Assembly: GCA_009914615.1 (NCBI GenBank)
Contig: WNDX01000033.1
Location: 1 to 34,749 of the forward strand
Source of the DNA: Herbaspirillum frisingense
GTDB lineage: Bacteria > Pseudomonadota > Gammaproteobacteria > Burkholderiales > Burkholderiaceae_D
Length of the DNA: 34,749 bases
Direction of reading: 5' to 3'
The notes below the pieces were generated by a model. It worked only from the letters and a program-made list of their open reading frames with translations. It did not search any database and was not told where the DNA came from. Below, in pieces: positions 1 through 8,963 of this stretch; position 1 is the first letter of the stretch, and each line of letters begins with the position of its first letter. Both the position numbers and the translations under genes were made by a program.

Positions 1-145
1 GCAGGCCAAGGCTCATGTGTTTGACTACATTGAGGTTGACTACAATCGGATCCGGCTGCACTCGACCCTGGGCTACCTCAGCCCAGAGCAGTACGAGCTG
101 GCCAATGTCGCTTAGATAGGTGTCCGTCAATCAGGGGCAAGATCA
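1..145 (+). mobile_element. 3' end of an IS3-family insertion sequence
   Basis: The window opens inside an insertion sequence. It holds the last 37 codons of a transposase (2-115). From about 121 a terminal stretch runs TGTCCGTCAATCAGGGGCAA and ends in GATCA at 145. Read in reverse this starts TGATCTTGCCCC, the usual look of an IS3-family terminal inverted repeat. The left end lies outside the window, so the target duplication and subgroup cannot be determined. Position 146 onward is group II intron sequence, so the element landed inside an intron copy. Confidence 0.8.
2..115 (+). CDS. IS3-family transposase, C-terminal fragment
   Basis: This is the 3' part of an OrfB-type DDE transposase that cuts and joins IS ends. 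The visible 37 residues include an [15 protein letters not shown] stretch, the conserved segment just after the last catalytic Glu of the rve/integrase core in IS3 family members. The frame is open from the window edge to TAG at 113-115, six bases before the presumed terminal repeat, which is normal spacing. The start, the DDE residues and the OrfA partner are outside the window, so activity cannot be judged. Confidence 0.85.
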   Translation, partial: QAKAHVFDYIEVDYNRIRLHSTLGYLSPEQYELANVA

Positions 146-187
146 GTGGGAGGGGATCGGCCAGGTTCTGGCCGCCCCTATCCCGAT
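146..187 (+). mobile_element. Group II intron remnant (domain VI and 3' end)
   Basis: These 42 bases are identical, as a reverse complement, to 34623-34664 at the other end of the window, where they continue into a recognisable domain V. They contain the domain VI helix (GGGG, a bulge, CGGCCAG, a short loop, CTGGCCG, CCCC). The tail TATCCCGAT places an unpaired A eight bases from the end and finishes in AT, as expected for a branch point and 3' splice site. Identity with the right copy stops exactly after that AT, which supports 187 as the intron's last base. Everything upstream is replaced by the IS element. This fragment cannot splice on its own. Confidence 0.75.
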
Positions 188-381
188 CCGATGATCATGT
201 TTTTCTCCTGTTCCGTTGTGGTCGGCTGGGGTGGATGAGTCATCCTTCCGGCCCCGCCAAGGATGCGAGCGGCGCAAGGCGGGAAAAGTTCAGGCGGGTG
301 GCCGGCGTAACGGCTCTGTCACAAATTTGTCAAAGTCGGCCGTTAGAATGCCTCGTCCTTCCAAATCCGCCTTGGCCGCTT

Positions 382-1395
382 ATGCATAATCCGCCGGAAA
401 CCACGCAAGCCTTGCATCTGCTCTACGAGCCGGCCGGATTCATCTGCGCCTTCCGCTTCGAGGAAAGCCGCGCCAACCAGATGAAATGGAACGACGTGAT
501 CGATTATCGTCCGACCGCGCCCTCGTTCACCTGGCTGCACGTGAAAACCGCGGATGTGAAGATCCAGCACTGGATGGAGCATCACAGCGGCATCCCCGAA
601 TACATCACGGAATTTCTGCTCAGCAGCGACACCCATCCCGGCTTGCATGCCACGCCCGATGGCGTCTATGGCACGCTGACCGACATGAAGATGGAGATCG
701 GCGACACCGGCACCGAGAAGGGGGCGCTGCATTTCTACCTGGACCGCACGCGCCTGCTGACGCTGCGCACCCAGCCGCTGATCTCGACCAACATGCTGCG
801 ACAGAAGGTGCTGGACGGCGGCGAGTTCGACAATCCCATGGACTTGTTCGCCGAGCTGCTGCGTTGTCTGGCCGACGGCTTCAATGCGCGCCTGGACAAG
901 CTCAACGACAAGGTGGACGACATCGAATTCTCGGTGCTGTCGGATCGCCGTGCGGAAGACCGTAGCGAGCTGTCCGGCATCCGCCGCCAGTTGGCCGAGC
1001 TGCGCCGCTACATTGCGCCGGAGCGCCGCATCCTGGCGCAGTTCAACCGCCTGCGCCCGTCGTGGGTGCCGCTGGAGGCGATGGAAGACCTGACCCACGC
1101 GCTGGACGAACTCAACGAGCTGCATTCCACGGTGGAGGCGGTGTACGAACGCGCCAAGCTGCTGCAGGAAGAAATCGCCTCGCAGATGTCCGAGCAGATG
1201 AACCGCAACCTGATGGCGCTGTCGATCCTGACCGCATTGCTGATGCCGGCCACGCTGGTGTCGGGGATTTTCGGGATGAACGTGGCGGGGCTGCCGGGCC
1301 TGCATGACGAGGCCTCGTTCTGGATCGTGATGGGAGTGATGGGCGGCCTGGGCGTGGCGACCGTGGCCTTCCTCAGGTGGATGAAGATATTCTGA
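382..1395 (+). CDS. CorA/ZntB-family divalent cation transporter
   Basis: Inner-membrane channel or transporter for divalent cations (Mg, Co or Zn) of the CorA superfamily; 337 residues from the ATG at 382. The frame is open back to 235, but the extra 49 codons look non-coding and the chosen ATG opens a typical N-terminus. The layout fits the family: a soluble N-terminal domain, a long helical region (about 190-275), then two C-terminal membrane segments. The signature GMN motif ends the first of these at residues 298-300, followed by VAGLP, and a short basic tail faces the cytoplasm. The GMN-VAGLP form is nearer to ZntB-like proteins than to classical CorA, so the cation is uncertain. It is the first gene after the IS/intron debris and stands alone; a TAGAAT at 344-349 could be its -10 box, but no well-placed -35 is seen. 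Confidence 0.85.
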   Translation: MHNPPETTQALHLLYEPAGFICAFRFEESRANQMKWNDVIDYRPTAPSFTWLHVKTADVKIQHWMEHHSGIPEYITEFLLSSDTHPGLHATPDGVYGTLTDMKMEIGDTGTEKGALHFYLDRTRLLTLRTQPLISTNMLRQKVLDGGEFDNPMDLFAELLRCLADGFNARLDKLNDKVDDIEFSVLSDRRAEDRSELSGIRRQLAELRRYIAPERRILAQFNRLRPSWVPLEAMEDLTHALDELNELHSTVEAVYERAKLLQEEIASQMSEQMNRNLMALSILTALLMPATLVSGIFGMNVAGLPGLHDEASFWIVMGVMGGLGVATVAFLRWMKIF

Positions 1396-1438
1396 GCAGG
1401 GCCCGCCGGAGGGCGCCGGCCCGGCAAGGCCGGGAGAC

Positions 1439-1801
1439 TTACTCGCGGCCGGCCATGGCCTCTTCGCTTTCACGGATCAGGCGGTCGATGTCCAGATTAT
1501 CCACAGGCTCCACGCGCAGCGACAGCGGGCGCCACAGCGAATACAGCCACAGTCCGATGGTGCACAGCGTGCCCAGGAACAGCGTGATGAAGGCCGACAG
1601 GAACAGGCCGATGAAGGGCGAGGCGATCAGCCCGTCATAGCCGATCAGGTGCTTGCCGTCCCAGGTGATGGTCTGGGCGCCGAAGAGCGACAGCACCCCC
1701 ATCAGCACCGAAAACGGCACCAGCGAAAACGTGGTGCCGATGGCCAGCAGCTTGTAGATGGTGGTCATCGACATGCGCTGGATCTTGATCTGCTCGAACA
1801 T
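1439..1801 (-). CDS. Conserved hypothetical membrane protein
   Basis: A 120-residue protein with hydrophobic segments at about residues 15-42 and 60-92, followed by a charged C-terminal tail rich in Asp and Glu. I do not recognise a named domain. It lies downstream of glnS on the same strand with a gap of about 130 bases and no terminator between them, so co-transcription is possible. It converges on the transporter gene; the 43-base gap holds a small hairpin (CCCGGC-AAG-GCCGGG, 1420-1434) without a T tract. The function is unknown; a two- or three-span inner-membrane protein is all that can be said. Confidence 0.7.
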   Translation of the reverse strand: MFEQIKIQRMSMTTIYKLLAIGTTFSLVPFSVLMGVLSLFGAQTITWDGKHLIGYDGLIASPFIGLFLSAFITLFLGTLCTIGLWLYSLWRPLSLRVEPVDNLDIDRLIRESEEAMAGRE

Positions 1802-1930
1802 GAGCGTTCCCCTCTTGCTTGCCTGCGTGTATGCGTCGCCGCGTCCTGCCGCGGCGCCGGACGACGTGCGCAGTGCGCCGCCCGTGTCGGCCTTGCGGCC
1901 GCTTTCCCCGTCTTTTCCTGCTGTTTCCGC

Positions 1931-3682
<1,752 letters not shown>

Positions 3683-3723
3683 GAGATGAATCGGGAGAAT
3701 GCCTATTTATACAGATGGCAAGC

Positions 3724-3729
3724 ATTCTA
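3724..3729 (-). promoter_or_regulatory. Possible -10 box for glnS
   Basis: On the minus strand these bases read TAGAAT, about 42 bases upstream of the glnS ATG, in a GC-rich setting where such a hexamer stands out. A second AT-rich candidate (TATAAA) lies closer to the gene. No good -35 hexamer is seen at 16-18 bases, so this is only a candidate. Confidence 0.35.
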
Positions 3730-3881
3730 CCGCACGTGCCCGGCTTGATCGGGCTTTGCCCCTGCGGGGCCGAGAAAATTTGCCCGGCGTCAATGCACCC
3801 ATGGGGCAATGCGGTCGTGGCCGGGGCCGGCCTTCTTGTTACACATGATACGGCTGCGAATTACCTGTCATGGTCGCCGGC

Positions 3882-3907
3882 TGGCAATCTGCCAACGTGG
3901 CTTGGCA
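3882..3907. promoter_or_regulatory. Overlapping TGGCA/TGCCA palindromes (operator-like)
   Basis: Two perfect inverted repeats share a central arm: TGGCA-atc-TGCCA (3882-3894) and TGCCAA-cgtggc-TTGGCA (3890-3907). They lie 43 bases upstream of the small lipoprotein ATG, where an operator or promoter would be. No regulator can be assigned from sequence alone; a fold in the 5' leader is the alternative. Confidence 0.35.
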
Positions 3908-3949
3908 ACTTGTCGGGCCGGATAGCTGATACAGACCCAGGAGGGCAAC

Positions 3950-4096
3950 ATGAAACGACTGATCAAATTGCTGGTGGCCGCGGGCGTGGCGGCGGCGACC
4001 TTGTCTGCTTGCGTGGTGGTGCCGGCCGGCCCGCCGCATCCGCACTACTATCGTCCGTATTACGGCCCCGGCCCGGGCTATTACTACGGGCGATGA
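3950..4096 (+). CDS. Small Tyr/Pro/Gly-rich lipoprotein
   Basis: A 48-residue exported lipoprotein. It opens MKRLIKLL and has an Ala/Val-rich hydrophobic core and a lipobox LSAC with the acylated Cys at residue 21. The mature part is only about 28 residues and is dominated by Pro, His, Tyr and Gly (PHYYRPYYGPGPGYYYGR). The Shine-Dalgarno sequence CAGGAGGG (about 3938-3944) sits at ideal distance from the ATG. Tiny lipoproteins with YYG/PGP tails are common as uncharacterised genes in betaproteobacteria; the role is unknown. No membrane-anchoring sorting signal can be read beyond Val at +2. It stands alone between glnS and the DUF2269-like gene, with palindromes just upstream. Confidence 0.7.
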   Translation: MKRLIKLLVAAGVAAATLSACVVVPAGPPHPHYYRPYYGPGPGYYYGR

Positions 4097-4290
4097 ATGC
4101 GGGGCGGGCGGATGATGTCCTGACGACAATATCCTGCGCGCTCGACGATTCCCGGACGGCGGCAACCGGCATCCCGGTCGCCGCCGTCTGCGTTTTGCGG
4201 CATGCGGCGGGCGCTTCGTCGCAAGGCGCTGGCCGGGCAGCGGGGATGGCGCCATAGTGGCGGCGATATCATTTCCGCCCAGAGGCGCCC

Positions 4291-4755
4291 ATGTCCCCGA
4301 CCACCCTGAAAGCCATCCATCTGCTGGGTGCCGTGCTCTTGCTCGGCAACATCATCGTCACCGCCTTCTGGAAGACCCTGGCCGACCGCAGCGGCAATCT
4401 CGACGTGATCCGCTTCGCGGTGCGCGTGACCAATTGGGCCGACGTGGTGTTCACCGCCGGTGGCATCGTCTTGCTGGCCGGGGCCGGCCACGCCATGGCC
4501 CCGGCGTTCGGCGGCGTCACCGGCAGCTTCTGGCTGCGCACCGCCTATGGCTTGTTCCTCGCCACCGGCCTGCTGTGGCTGGCGGTGCTGGTTCCCGTGC
4601 AACGCCAGCAGGCGCGCCTGCTCCAGCCTCTGCCGCCGCACGCGGTCATTCCCGCCGCTTACCGGCGGCTGGCGCTGGTGTGGGCATGGGCGGGATCGCT
4701 GGCGACCTTGCTGCCGCTGGTTGCCGCCTGGCTGATGGTGGCCAGGCCGGCCTGA
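4291..4755 (+). CDS. DUF2269-like integral membrane protein
   Basis: A 154-residue inner-membrane protein with four predicted spans at roughly residues 5-27, 47-70, 80-103 and 127-150. The opening (LKAIHLLGAVLLLGNIIVTAFWK) and the conserved NWADVVFTAGG segment resemble the DUF2269 family of small membrane proteins of unknown function. The ATG is preceded by weak ribosome-binding sequence. A strong intrinsic terminator follows at 4777-4810, so it appears to be a single-gene unit. No catalytic motif is visible. The family assignment is from memory of the pattern. Confidence 0.7.
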   Translation: MSPTTLKAIHLLGAVLLLGNIIVTAFWKTLADRSGNLDVIRFAVRVTNWADVVFTAGGIVLLAGAGHAMAPAFGGVTGSFWLRTAYGLFLATGLLWLAVLVPVQRQQARLLQPLPPHAVIPAAYRRLALVWAWAGSLATLLPLVAAWLMVARPA

Positions 4756-4776
4756 TTGGCCAAAGGAAATGAAGAC

Positions 4777-4810
4777 AACCGCGCCGGCGCTCGCCGCGGC
4801 GCGGTTTTTT
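4777..4810 (+). terminator. Intrinsic terminator after the DUF2269-like gene
   Basis: A perfect 10-bp stem (AACCGCGCCG with CGGCGCGGTT) around a 10-base loop runs straight into six Ts. On the opposite strand the stem is not followed by a T run, so it should act mainly on plus-strand transcripts. It also keeps them out of the convergent two-component operon. Confidence 0.85.
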
Positions 4811-4817
4811 GTGTCTG

Positions 4818-5621
4818 CTACATCTGCTTGAAGAGATGGGCGAACAGCCGGCTCACGGCCAGCTTTTCGGGACGGTTGCGCAGGATCAACGAGATCTTGC
4901 CGGCGTCGTCGCGCACCGCCGCTTGGACATGGCGCACCTGCACCACGGTGCCGCGGTGCACCTGCCAGAACTGCTGCGCATCGAGCTGCGGGATCAGCTC
5001 GCGCAGGCTGGTGCGGATGAGTGCCTCGCCTTCGGCGGTGACCACGTTGACGTACTTGTCGGTGGCTTCGAAATACAGCACGTCGCCGACCGGGATCAGG
5101 CGTACCTGATTGCCGACGGCGGCGCGGATGATGTCGAGTCGGGCGGCCGGACGTGCGTCATCATCGGGCGCCGCCAGCTTGCGCAGTTGCGACAATGCGC
5201 GTTCCAGATGCTCGTCCTGGCTCGTGCCCGCGCGTTGCTCCAGCAGGGAGCGCAGGCGCTGGACGGTGGTTGCCAGGCGGGCGTCGTTGACCGGTTTGAG
5301 CAGATAATCGACGGCGGCGCGCTCGAAGGCTTCCAGCGCGTGGTTGTCATAGGCCGTCACGAACACGATCAGCGGGAAGGGGCGTGCCGCCGGCCATTCT
5401 TCCGCCAATTCGCGCGCCACGTCGAGGCCGCTGCGGCCGGGCATCTTGATGTCCAGGAACAGTACGTCGGGCAACTGCGCCAGGGCCATGTCCAGCGCCT
5501 CGATGCCGTTGGCGGCCAGGCGCGGCTCATCCAGTTCCGGCCAAGTGCGCTGCAGGGCCAGGCGCAGCGCGTTGGCCAACAGCGGTTCGTCTTCGGCGAT
5601 CAGTGCGGTGGGATGGGACAT
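4818..5621 (-). CDS. LytR/AlgR-type response regulator (LytTR DNA-binding domain)
   Basis: Cytoplasmic response regulator of 267 residues. The receiver domain (about 5-125) has the acidic pair E10/D11, the phospho-acceptor D57 in VLFLDIKMPG, the conserved T89 and K109 in LLKP. A linker of about 35 residues precedes a LytTR domain (about 160-265). This is recognisable from VLYFEATDKYVNV, the RTSLRELIPQL stretch and FWQVHRGTVVQ, the fold used by AlgR/LytR/AgrA to bind imperfect direct repeats. It lies 23 bases downstream of the sensor kinase gene and is surely co-expressed with it. The targets are unknown; related systems control exopolysaccharide, motility or cell-wall functions. Confidence 0.93.
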   Translation of the reverse strand: MSHPTALIAEDEPLLANALRLALQRTWPELDEPRLAANGIEALDMALAQLPDVLFLDIKMPGRSGLDVARELAEEWPAARPFPLIVFVTAYDNHALEAFERAAVDYLLKPVNDARLATTVQRLRSLLEQRAGTSQDEHLERALSQLRKLAAPDDDARPAARLDIIRAAVGNQVRLIPVGDVLYFEATDKYVNVVTAEGEALIRTSLRELIPQLDAQQFWQVHRGTVVQVRHVQAAVRDDAGKISLILRNRPEKLAVSRLFAHLFKQM

Positions 5622-5644
5622 GCCGGCTCCTGTGCAGACCGCGC

Positions 5645-6814
5645 TCAGCGATCGATAATGCGGCCGCTCTTGGCCGGGCGGTGCGCTGCCTTGAGCGCCT
5701 TGAGCGGAATGGTGATCTGCGCCATTGCACCGGCCGGCACGTTGTGAGTGATGATCAGTTCGGCCAGCGGGCCATATAACGTGGCGAGGCGCTCGCGGAT
5801 GTTTTCCAGGCCGAAGTGCATGCCGATCTCCGGTTCCTTCTTGCCCGTCATCGCCTCCATCTCCGCCTTGGGGGAGGGTTTGTTGAAGCTCACGACGGTT
5901 GGCAGGCCGACGCCGGTATCGAAGACGCTCAGCACCAGCATGTCGTTGTGAACGGCGGCGCGCACGGTGCAGTTACCACCGTCCACCTTGGGCTCCAGGC
6001 CATGCTTGATGGCGTTTTCCACCAGCGGCTGCAAGAGCATCGGCGCCAGGCGCAGGCGACCCAGGCTCTCCGGCAGTTGCAGCGTGTACGACAGGCGCAT
6101 GCCCATGCGCAGCGACATCAGGCCGAGGTAGGCCTTGATCAGGTCGAATTCCTTTTGCAGCGAGGTGCTGTCGGCGCGCGAGGCGGACAGCGTGGTGCGC
6201 AGGTATTGCACCAGTTGATCCAGCATCTGCTGGGCGCGCAGCGGCTCGGCGGCGATCAGCGTCTGCAGCGTGGCCAGCGTGTTGAACAGCATGTGCGGTT
6301 CGATCTGCGCCTGCAGCATCTGCAACTGCGCCTGCGCGGCCTGTTTCTCGACCTGGCTGGCGTGGGCTTGCAGGGCCGCCATCTTCTGGCGGTTCCAGAA
6401 AAACAAGGTGGCGCCGAAGCAGGCCAGGAAGGTCAGCACGATCACGCCGATGATGTTGTCGCTGCGCTCGGGCAGCAGCGATTGCACCGGCTGTCCCATC
6501 AGGTAGCTGGCCAGCAGGCGCCCCAGCAGCACCGACAGCGGTGCCAGCATCACCAGCAGCGCCGCGAAGCCCGGCTTGTTGGGTTCGCCGTTGCCCCAGA
6601 TCAGCAGGCGCGCACCGTTGATCAGCACCATCGCCAGGATACCGATGCACATCGCGACCTGCAGGTTTTCGTAGAAGCCGCCGCCGATGCGCATCAGATA
6701 GGTGACCGCCAGCGCGCACGCCAGATTGATGACCAGGGTGGGCAGCAGCGATTGCGCCAGTTCGCGCAGCAGCAGGGCCAGGCGCGGCGGGACGGAGGTA
6801 TCTCGTTGATTCAT
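5645..6814 (-). CDS. LytS-type sensor histidine kinase (His_kinase family PF06580)
   Basis: Inner-membrane sensor kinase of 389 residues. Four hydrophobic spans occupy about residues 24-42, 52-72, 82-104 and 120-140, with no large periplasmic sensor domain, so the signal is probably sensed in or near the membrane. A short coiled coil (143-168) leads to the phospho-acceptor H174 in QIEPHMLFNTL, the hallmark of the LytS/YehU/AlgZ group rather than the HisKA type. The ATP-binding domain follows, with the N-box VENAIKHGL and DTGVGL. The partner is the LytTR regulator immediately downstream; a 2TM-domain gene lies just upstream on the same strand. AlgZ/AlgR is the closest well-studied arrangement. 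Confidence 0.93.
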   Translation of the reverse strand: MNQRDTSVPPRLALLLRELAQSLLPTLVINLACALAVTYLMRIGGGFYENLQVAMCIGILAMVLINGARLLIWGNGEPNKPGFAALLVMLAPLSVLLGRLLASYLMGQPVQSLLPERSDNIIGVIVLTFLACFGATLFFWNRQKMAALQAHASQVEKQAAQAQLQMLQAQIEPHMLFNTLATLQTLIAAEPLRAQQMLDQLVQYLRTTLSASRADSTSLQKEFDLIKAYLGLMSLRMGMRLSYTLQLPESLGRLRLAPMLLQPLVENAIKHGLEPKVDGGNCTVRAAVHNDMLVLSVFDTGVGLPTVVSFNKPSPKAEMEAMTGKKEPEIGMHFGLENIRERLATLYGPLAELIITHNVPAGAMAQITIPLKALKAAHRPAKSGRIIDR

Positions 6815-6865
6815 TCTTTCTCGGATGGCGAAGCGGACAAAAGCGCCGGGAGGGCGCGCCGCCGT

Positions 6866-7144
6866 TCAGCGGCGGCGCAGTTCGCGCGCTATCATCGCCT
6901 GCTTCCAGCCGGCGGGAAAGCGCCCGAAAACTCCCAGGGCGTGAAATAGTACTCCGATTCCCCAGCCGAGCAGAGGCCCCAGGCTCCACCAGACGCGATG
7001 CGAGGTCATCAGGTTGAGCGTGACCAGGCCGGCGTTGACCAGCAGGTAGATGCACAAATGACGCAGGAAGCCCCATTTGCGCTCGACGCGGCGACGGGCG
7101 TCGGCGTAGCCGGGGAGGGCGGAGGATGGATCGGTTTCGTGCAT
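6866..7144 (-). CDS. 2TM-domain protein next to the two-component system
   Basis: A 92-residue protein from the ATG at 7144; a start 17 codons upstream is possible but gives an unlikely leader. A basic amphipathic stretch (ARRRVERKWGFLRHL) precedes two membrane segments (about 33-50 and 54-72), separated by a short turn, then a basic tail. This is the pattern of the 2TM domain (PF13239), often encoded beside or fused to LytS-type kinases. It lies about 50 bases upstream of the kinase and reads in the same direction, so a three-gene operon is likely. A role as an accessory sensor or stabiliser of the kinase is inference only. Confidence 0.75.
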   Translation of the reverse strand: MHETDPSSALPGYADARRRVERKWGFLRHLCIYLLVNAGLVTLNLMTSHRVWWSLGPLLGWGIGVLFHALGVFGRFPAGWKQAMIARELRRR

Positions 7145-7339
7145 GGCGGGCTCGCTGGGCTGGGGGCCGGAACATCCGGGAATCAGGGCCAGCATGCGCT
7201 GCTGTCGGGAGCGGTGCCAGCGCGCTGCGACGAAATGCGCCCGCCGCGGCGCGAAGCGCTTGAAGCGCGGCGCGATCTGCTCTACCTTATGCGCCGGTCG
7301 GCCTCTTCATTTACCCATCCCACAACACGGAGAATCACC

Positions 7340-8116
7340 ATGTGGCCCTATCCCAAGGTGCTCGCCCATCGCGGCGGCGGTACGCTGGCCCCTGAAAACA
7401 CGCTGGCGGGCTTCCGCACCGGCTTGCAGTTCGGCTACCGGGCGGCGGAATTCGACGTCATGCTCACGCGCGACGAAGTGCCCATCCTGATGCATGACCC
7501 CAAGCGCGGCCGCACCCTGCCCGGCGAAGGACAGATCGCCGAGACCGACTGGGCGCAGCTGCGCGACCTGGAAGCGGGCGCCTGGCTCAATGCCTCCTTT
7601 GCCGGCGAGCGCATCTGTACGCTGGAGCAGGGGCTGGATTTCTGCCTGGAGCATGGCATCTGGATGAACGTCGAGATCAAGCCCGGTGCTCCGGAGCAGG
7701 CACGCCGCACCGGCGAGCTGGCCGCGCTGGCGGTCGGCCGGCGCTTCACGGCGGCGCTGGAAGCGCTGCGCGACAATCCCGCCGGCGCGCAGGCGGCCAC
7801 GCTGCCGGTGCTGTCGTCGTTCTCCTTCGAAGCGCTGATGGCGGCCAGGGAGGCGGCGCCGGATCTGCCGCGCGGCTTCCTGGTCGATGTCATCCCGGCC
7901 GACTGGCAAGCGCACCTGGAGCAGTTGCAGGCGGTGGCCCTGCACACCAGCCACAAGAACCTCACGCCGGAGTTGGCGGGCCAGGTCAAGGCGGCCGGCT
8001 ACGGCTTGTTCTGCTACACCGTCAACGATGCCGCGCGCGCCGCGCAGATCAAGGAATGGGGCGTGGATGCTTTCTGCACCGACCGCATCGATCTGATCGC
8101 GGCCGATGCCTGGTGA
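7340..8116 (+). CDS. ugpQ: Glycerophosphodiester phosphodiesterase
   Basis: Hydrolyses glycerophosphodiesters to glycerol-3-phosphate and an alcohol; 258 residues, the usual size for the cytoplasmic UgpQ type. Catalytic and metal-binding motifs are intact: HRGG near residue 9, PENTLAGF, then EFDVMLTRDEVPILMHDP, which supplies the acidic residues and the second His. VEIKPG follows mid-protein and FCYTVND near the C-terminus. There is no signal peptide. The frame is open far upstream, but the ATG at 7340 has a ribosome-binding site (ACGGAGA) at good spacing and starts exactly where family members begin. A GAGCGGC/GTCGCTC hairpin lies downstream. It appears to be transcribed alone. Confidence 0.92.
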   Translation: MWPYPKVLAHRGGGTLAPENTLAGFRTGLQFGYRAAEFDVMLTRDEVPILMHDPKRGRTLPGEGQIAETDWAQLRDLEAGAWLNASFAGERICTLEQGLDFCLEHGIWMNVEIKPGAPEQARRTGELAALAVGRRFTAALEALRDNPAGAQAATLPVLSSFSFEALMAAREAAPDLPRGFLVDVIPADWQAHLEQLQAVALHTSHKNLTPELAGQVKAAGYGLFCYTVNDAARAAQIKEWGVDAFCTDRIDLIAADAW

Positions 8117-8346
8117 GGCATGCGACCGATGCGGCATCGAATTGAGCGGCAAATGTCGCTCTAACCCGAGGACTGAATCCGGCCGCGCTGGCTATGATCT
8201 CGATGTGGCTTGCATGGCGCCCGAGGAGGGACGAAGGCGCTGTCAACGTGCCGCAAATAAAACGCGTTAAGGATGCACAAGGCCGGCGAAAGAGAGCGCG
8301 CCGGTGGACTTGTGGAGCACACAACACTGAGAGATAGAGGAAAACG

Positions 8347-8565
8347 ATGAAGATCAACAAACTGCTGGCCGCCGTACTCGTCGCCGCCTTCGCCATGCCG
8401 GTCATGGCCCAGCCCGCACCGGCGCCGGCTCCTGCAGCCGAAGCCCCGGCCGCCAAGCCGGCGCCGAAGCACAAGAAGCACGCCAAGAAGGCGAAGAAGC
8501 ACAAGAAGCATAAGAAGCACGCCAAGAAGGCGGCTCCGGCCATGCCCATCAACAAGGGCGCCTGA
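8347..8565 (+). CDS. Small Lys-rich exported peptide
   Basis: A 72-residue protein with a clear Sec signal peptide (MKINKLLAAVLVAAFAMPVMA; cleavage expected after VMA at residue 21). A Pro/Ala-rich linker (22-41) is followed by a strongly basic block of repeated KH, KK and AKK units (42-63) and a short tail. A GAGG ribosome-binding site precedes the ATG by about seven bases. Proteins of this design recur in beta- and gammaproteobacteria and are usually annotated as hypothetical or acid-shock-like; that is a resemblance in composition only. The mature part would be highly cationic in the periplasm and could bind anionic polymers, which is inference. The next gene is alaS, 398 bases on. Confidence 0.75.
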   Translation: MKINKLLAAVLVAAFAMPVMAQPAPAPAPAAEAPAAKPAPKHKKHAKKAKKHKKHKKHAKKAAPAMPINKGA

Positions 8566-8580
8566 TCGCAGGATCAACTC

Positions 8581-8601
8581 GCCGCCGGTTCAGCCGGCGG
8601 C
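8581..8601 (+). other. Perfect GC hairpin after the Lys-rich gene
   Basis: GCCGCCGG and CCGGCGGC form an 8-bp perfect stem with a 5-base loop, 15 bases after the stop codon. No T run follows, so it is more likely an mRNA 3' stabiliser or a Rho-assisted stop than an intrinsic terminator. Confidence 0.5.
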
Positions 8602-8642
8602 CGCAAGGATTTACCGGAAGGGGCGGCTGATACTGTTAAGGG

Positions 8643-8728
8643 CCGGGCGCGCAGGGGATCGCGCAGCGCCGGAACAGCCGAACCTGTAACCCGCTGGAAC
8701 CCGTCGAGGTTTCCGGCGGGTTTTTTTT
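8643..8728 (+). ncRNA. Possible small RNA upstream of alaS
   Basis: The 362-base stretch between the 8581-8601 hairpin and alaS has no credible gene. It does hold a promoter-like pair (TTTACC at 8610-8615, TACTGT at 8631-8636, spacing 15) followed by a strong terminator at 8688-8728. A transcript of about 85 bases starting near 8643 would fit. The -35 is poor, so the terminator may instead belong to the Lys-rich peptide gene. Confidence 0.35.
8688..8728 (+). terminator. Strong intrinsic terminator upstream of alaS
   Basis: AACCCGCTGGAA pairs with TTTCCGGCGGGTT (one G-U pair) to form a stem of about 12 bp that ends in eight Ts (8721-8728). It ends either the Lys-rich peptide mRNA or a separate small RNA and insulates alaS. 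Confidence 0.88.
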
Positions 8729-8852
8729 CGCCCCGCCTGCCGGGGACAGCGGAACGCGGCGCGCCACAGCCATCGGCGGTTCCATGGGGCGCTTGCGACG
8801 GGCCGGGCGGGATGTCTGTCGGGCAACCTCCCGGCGCTTGCCCGGCGGCTGC

Positions 8853-8878
8853 TTGTCCGGGGCAGTATCACGTATAAT
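8853..8878 (+). promoter_or_regulatory. Probable alaS promoter
   Basis: A perfect TATAAT at 8873-8878 lies 86 bases upstream of the alaS ATG. The best -35-like hexamer is TTGTCC at 8853-8858, but the 14-base spacing is short. The -10 is convincing; the -35 is not. Confidence 0.6.
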
Positions 8879-8963
8879 CGTCGGTTCGCAATCGTTTTTT
8901 GCACCGGTTTTTTTGCACCGTCTATCATCAGGACTTTCCAGGTCTATTACCCAGCCTTCGAAC

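Noticed and set aside
327-349. TTGTCA and TAGAAT as a promoter for the CorA/ZntB gene
   Set aside because: The spacing is only 11 bases, too short for a sigma-70 promoter; at most the TAGAAT is a -10.
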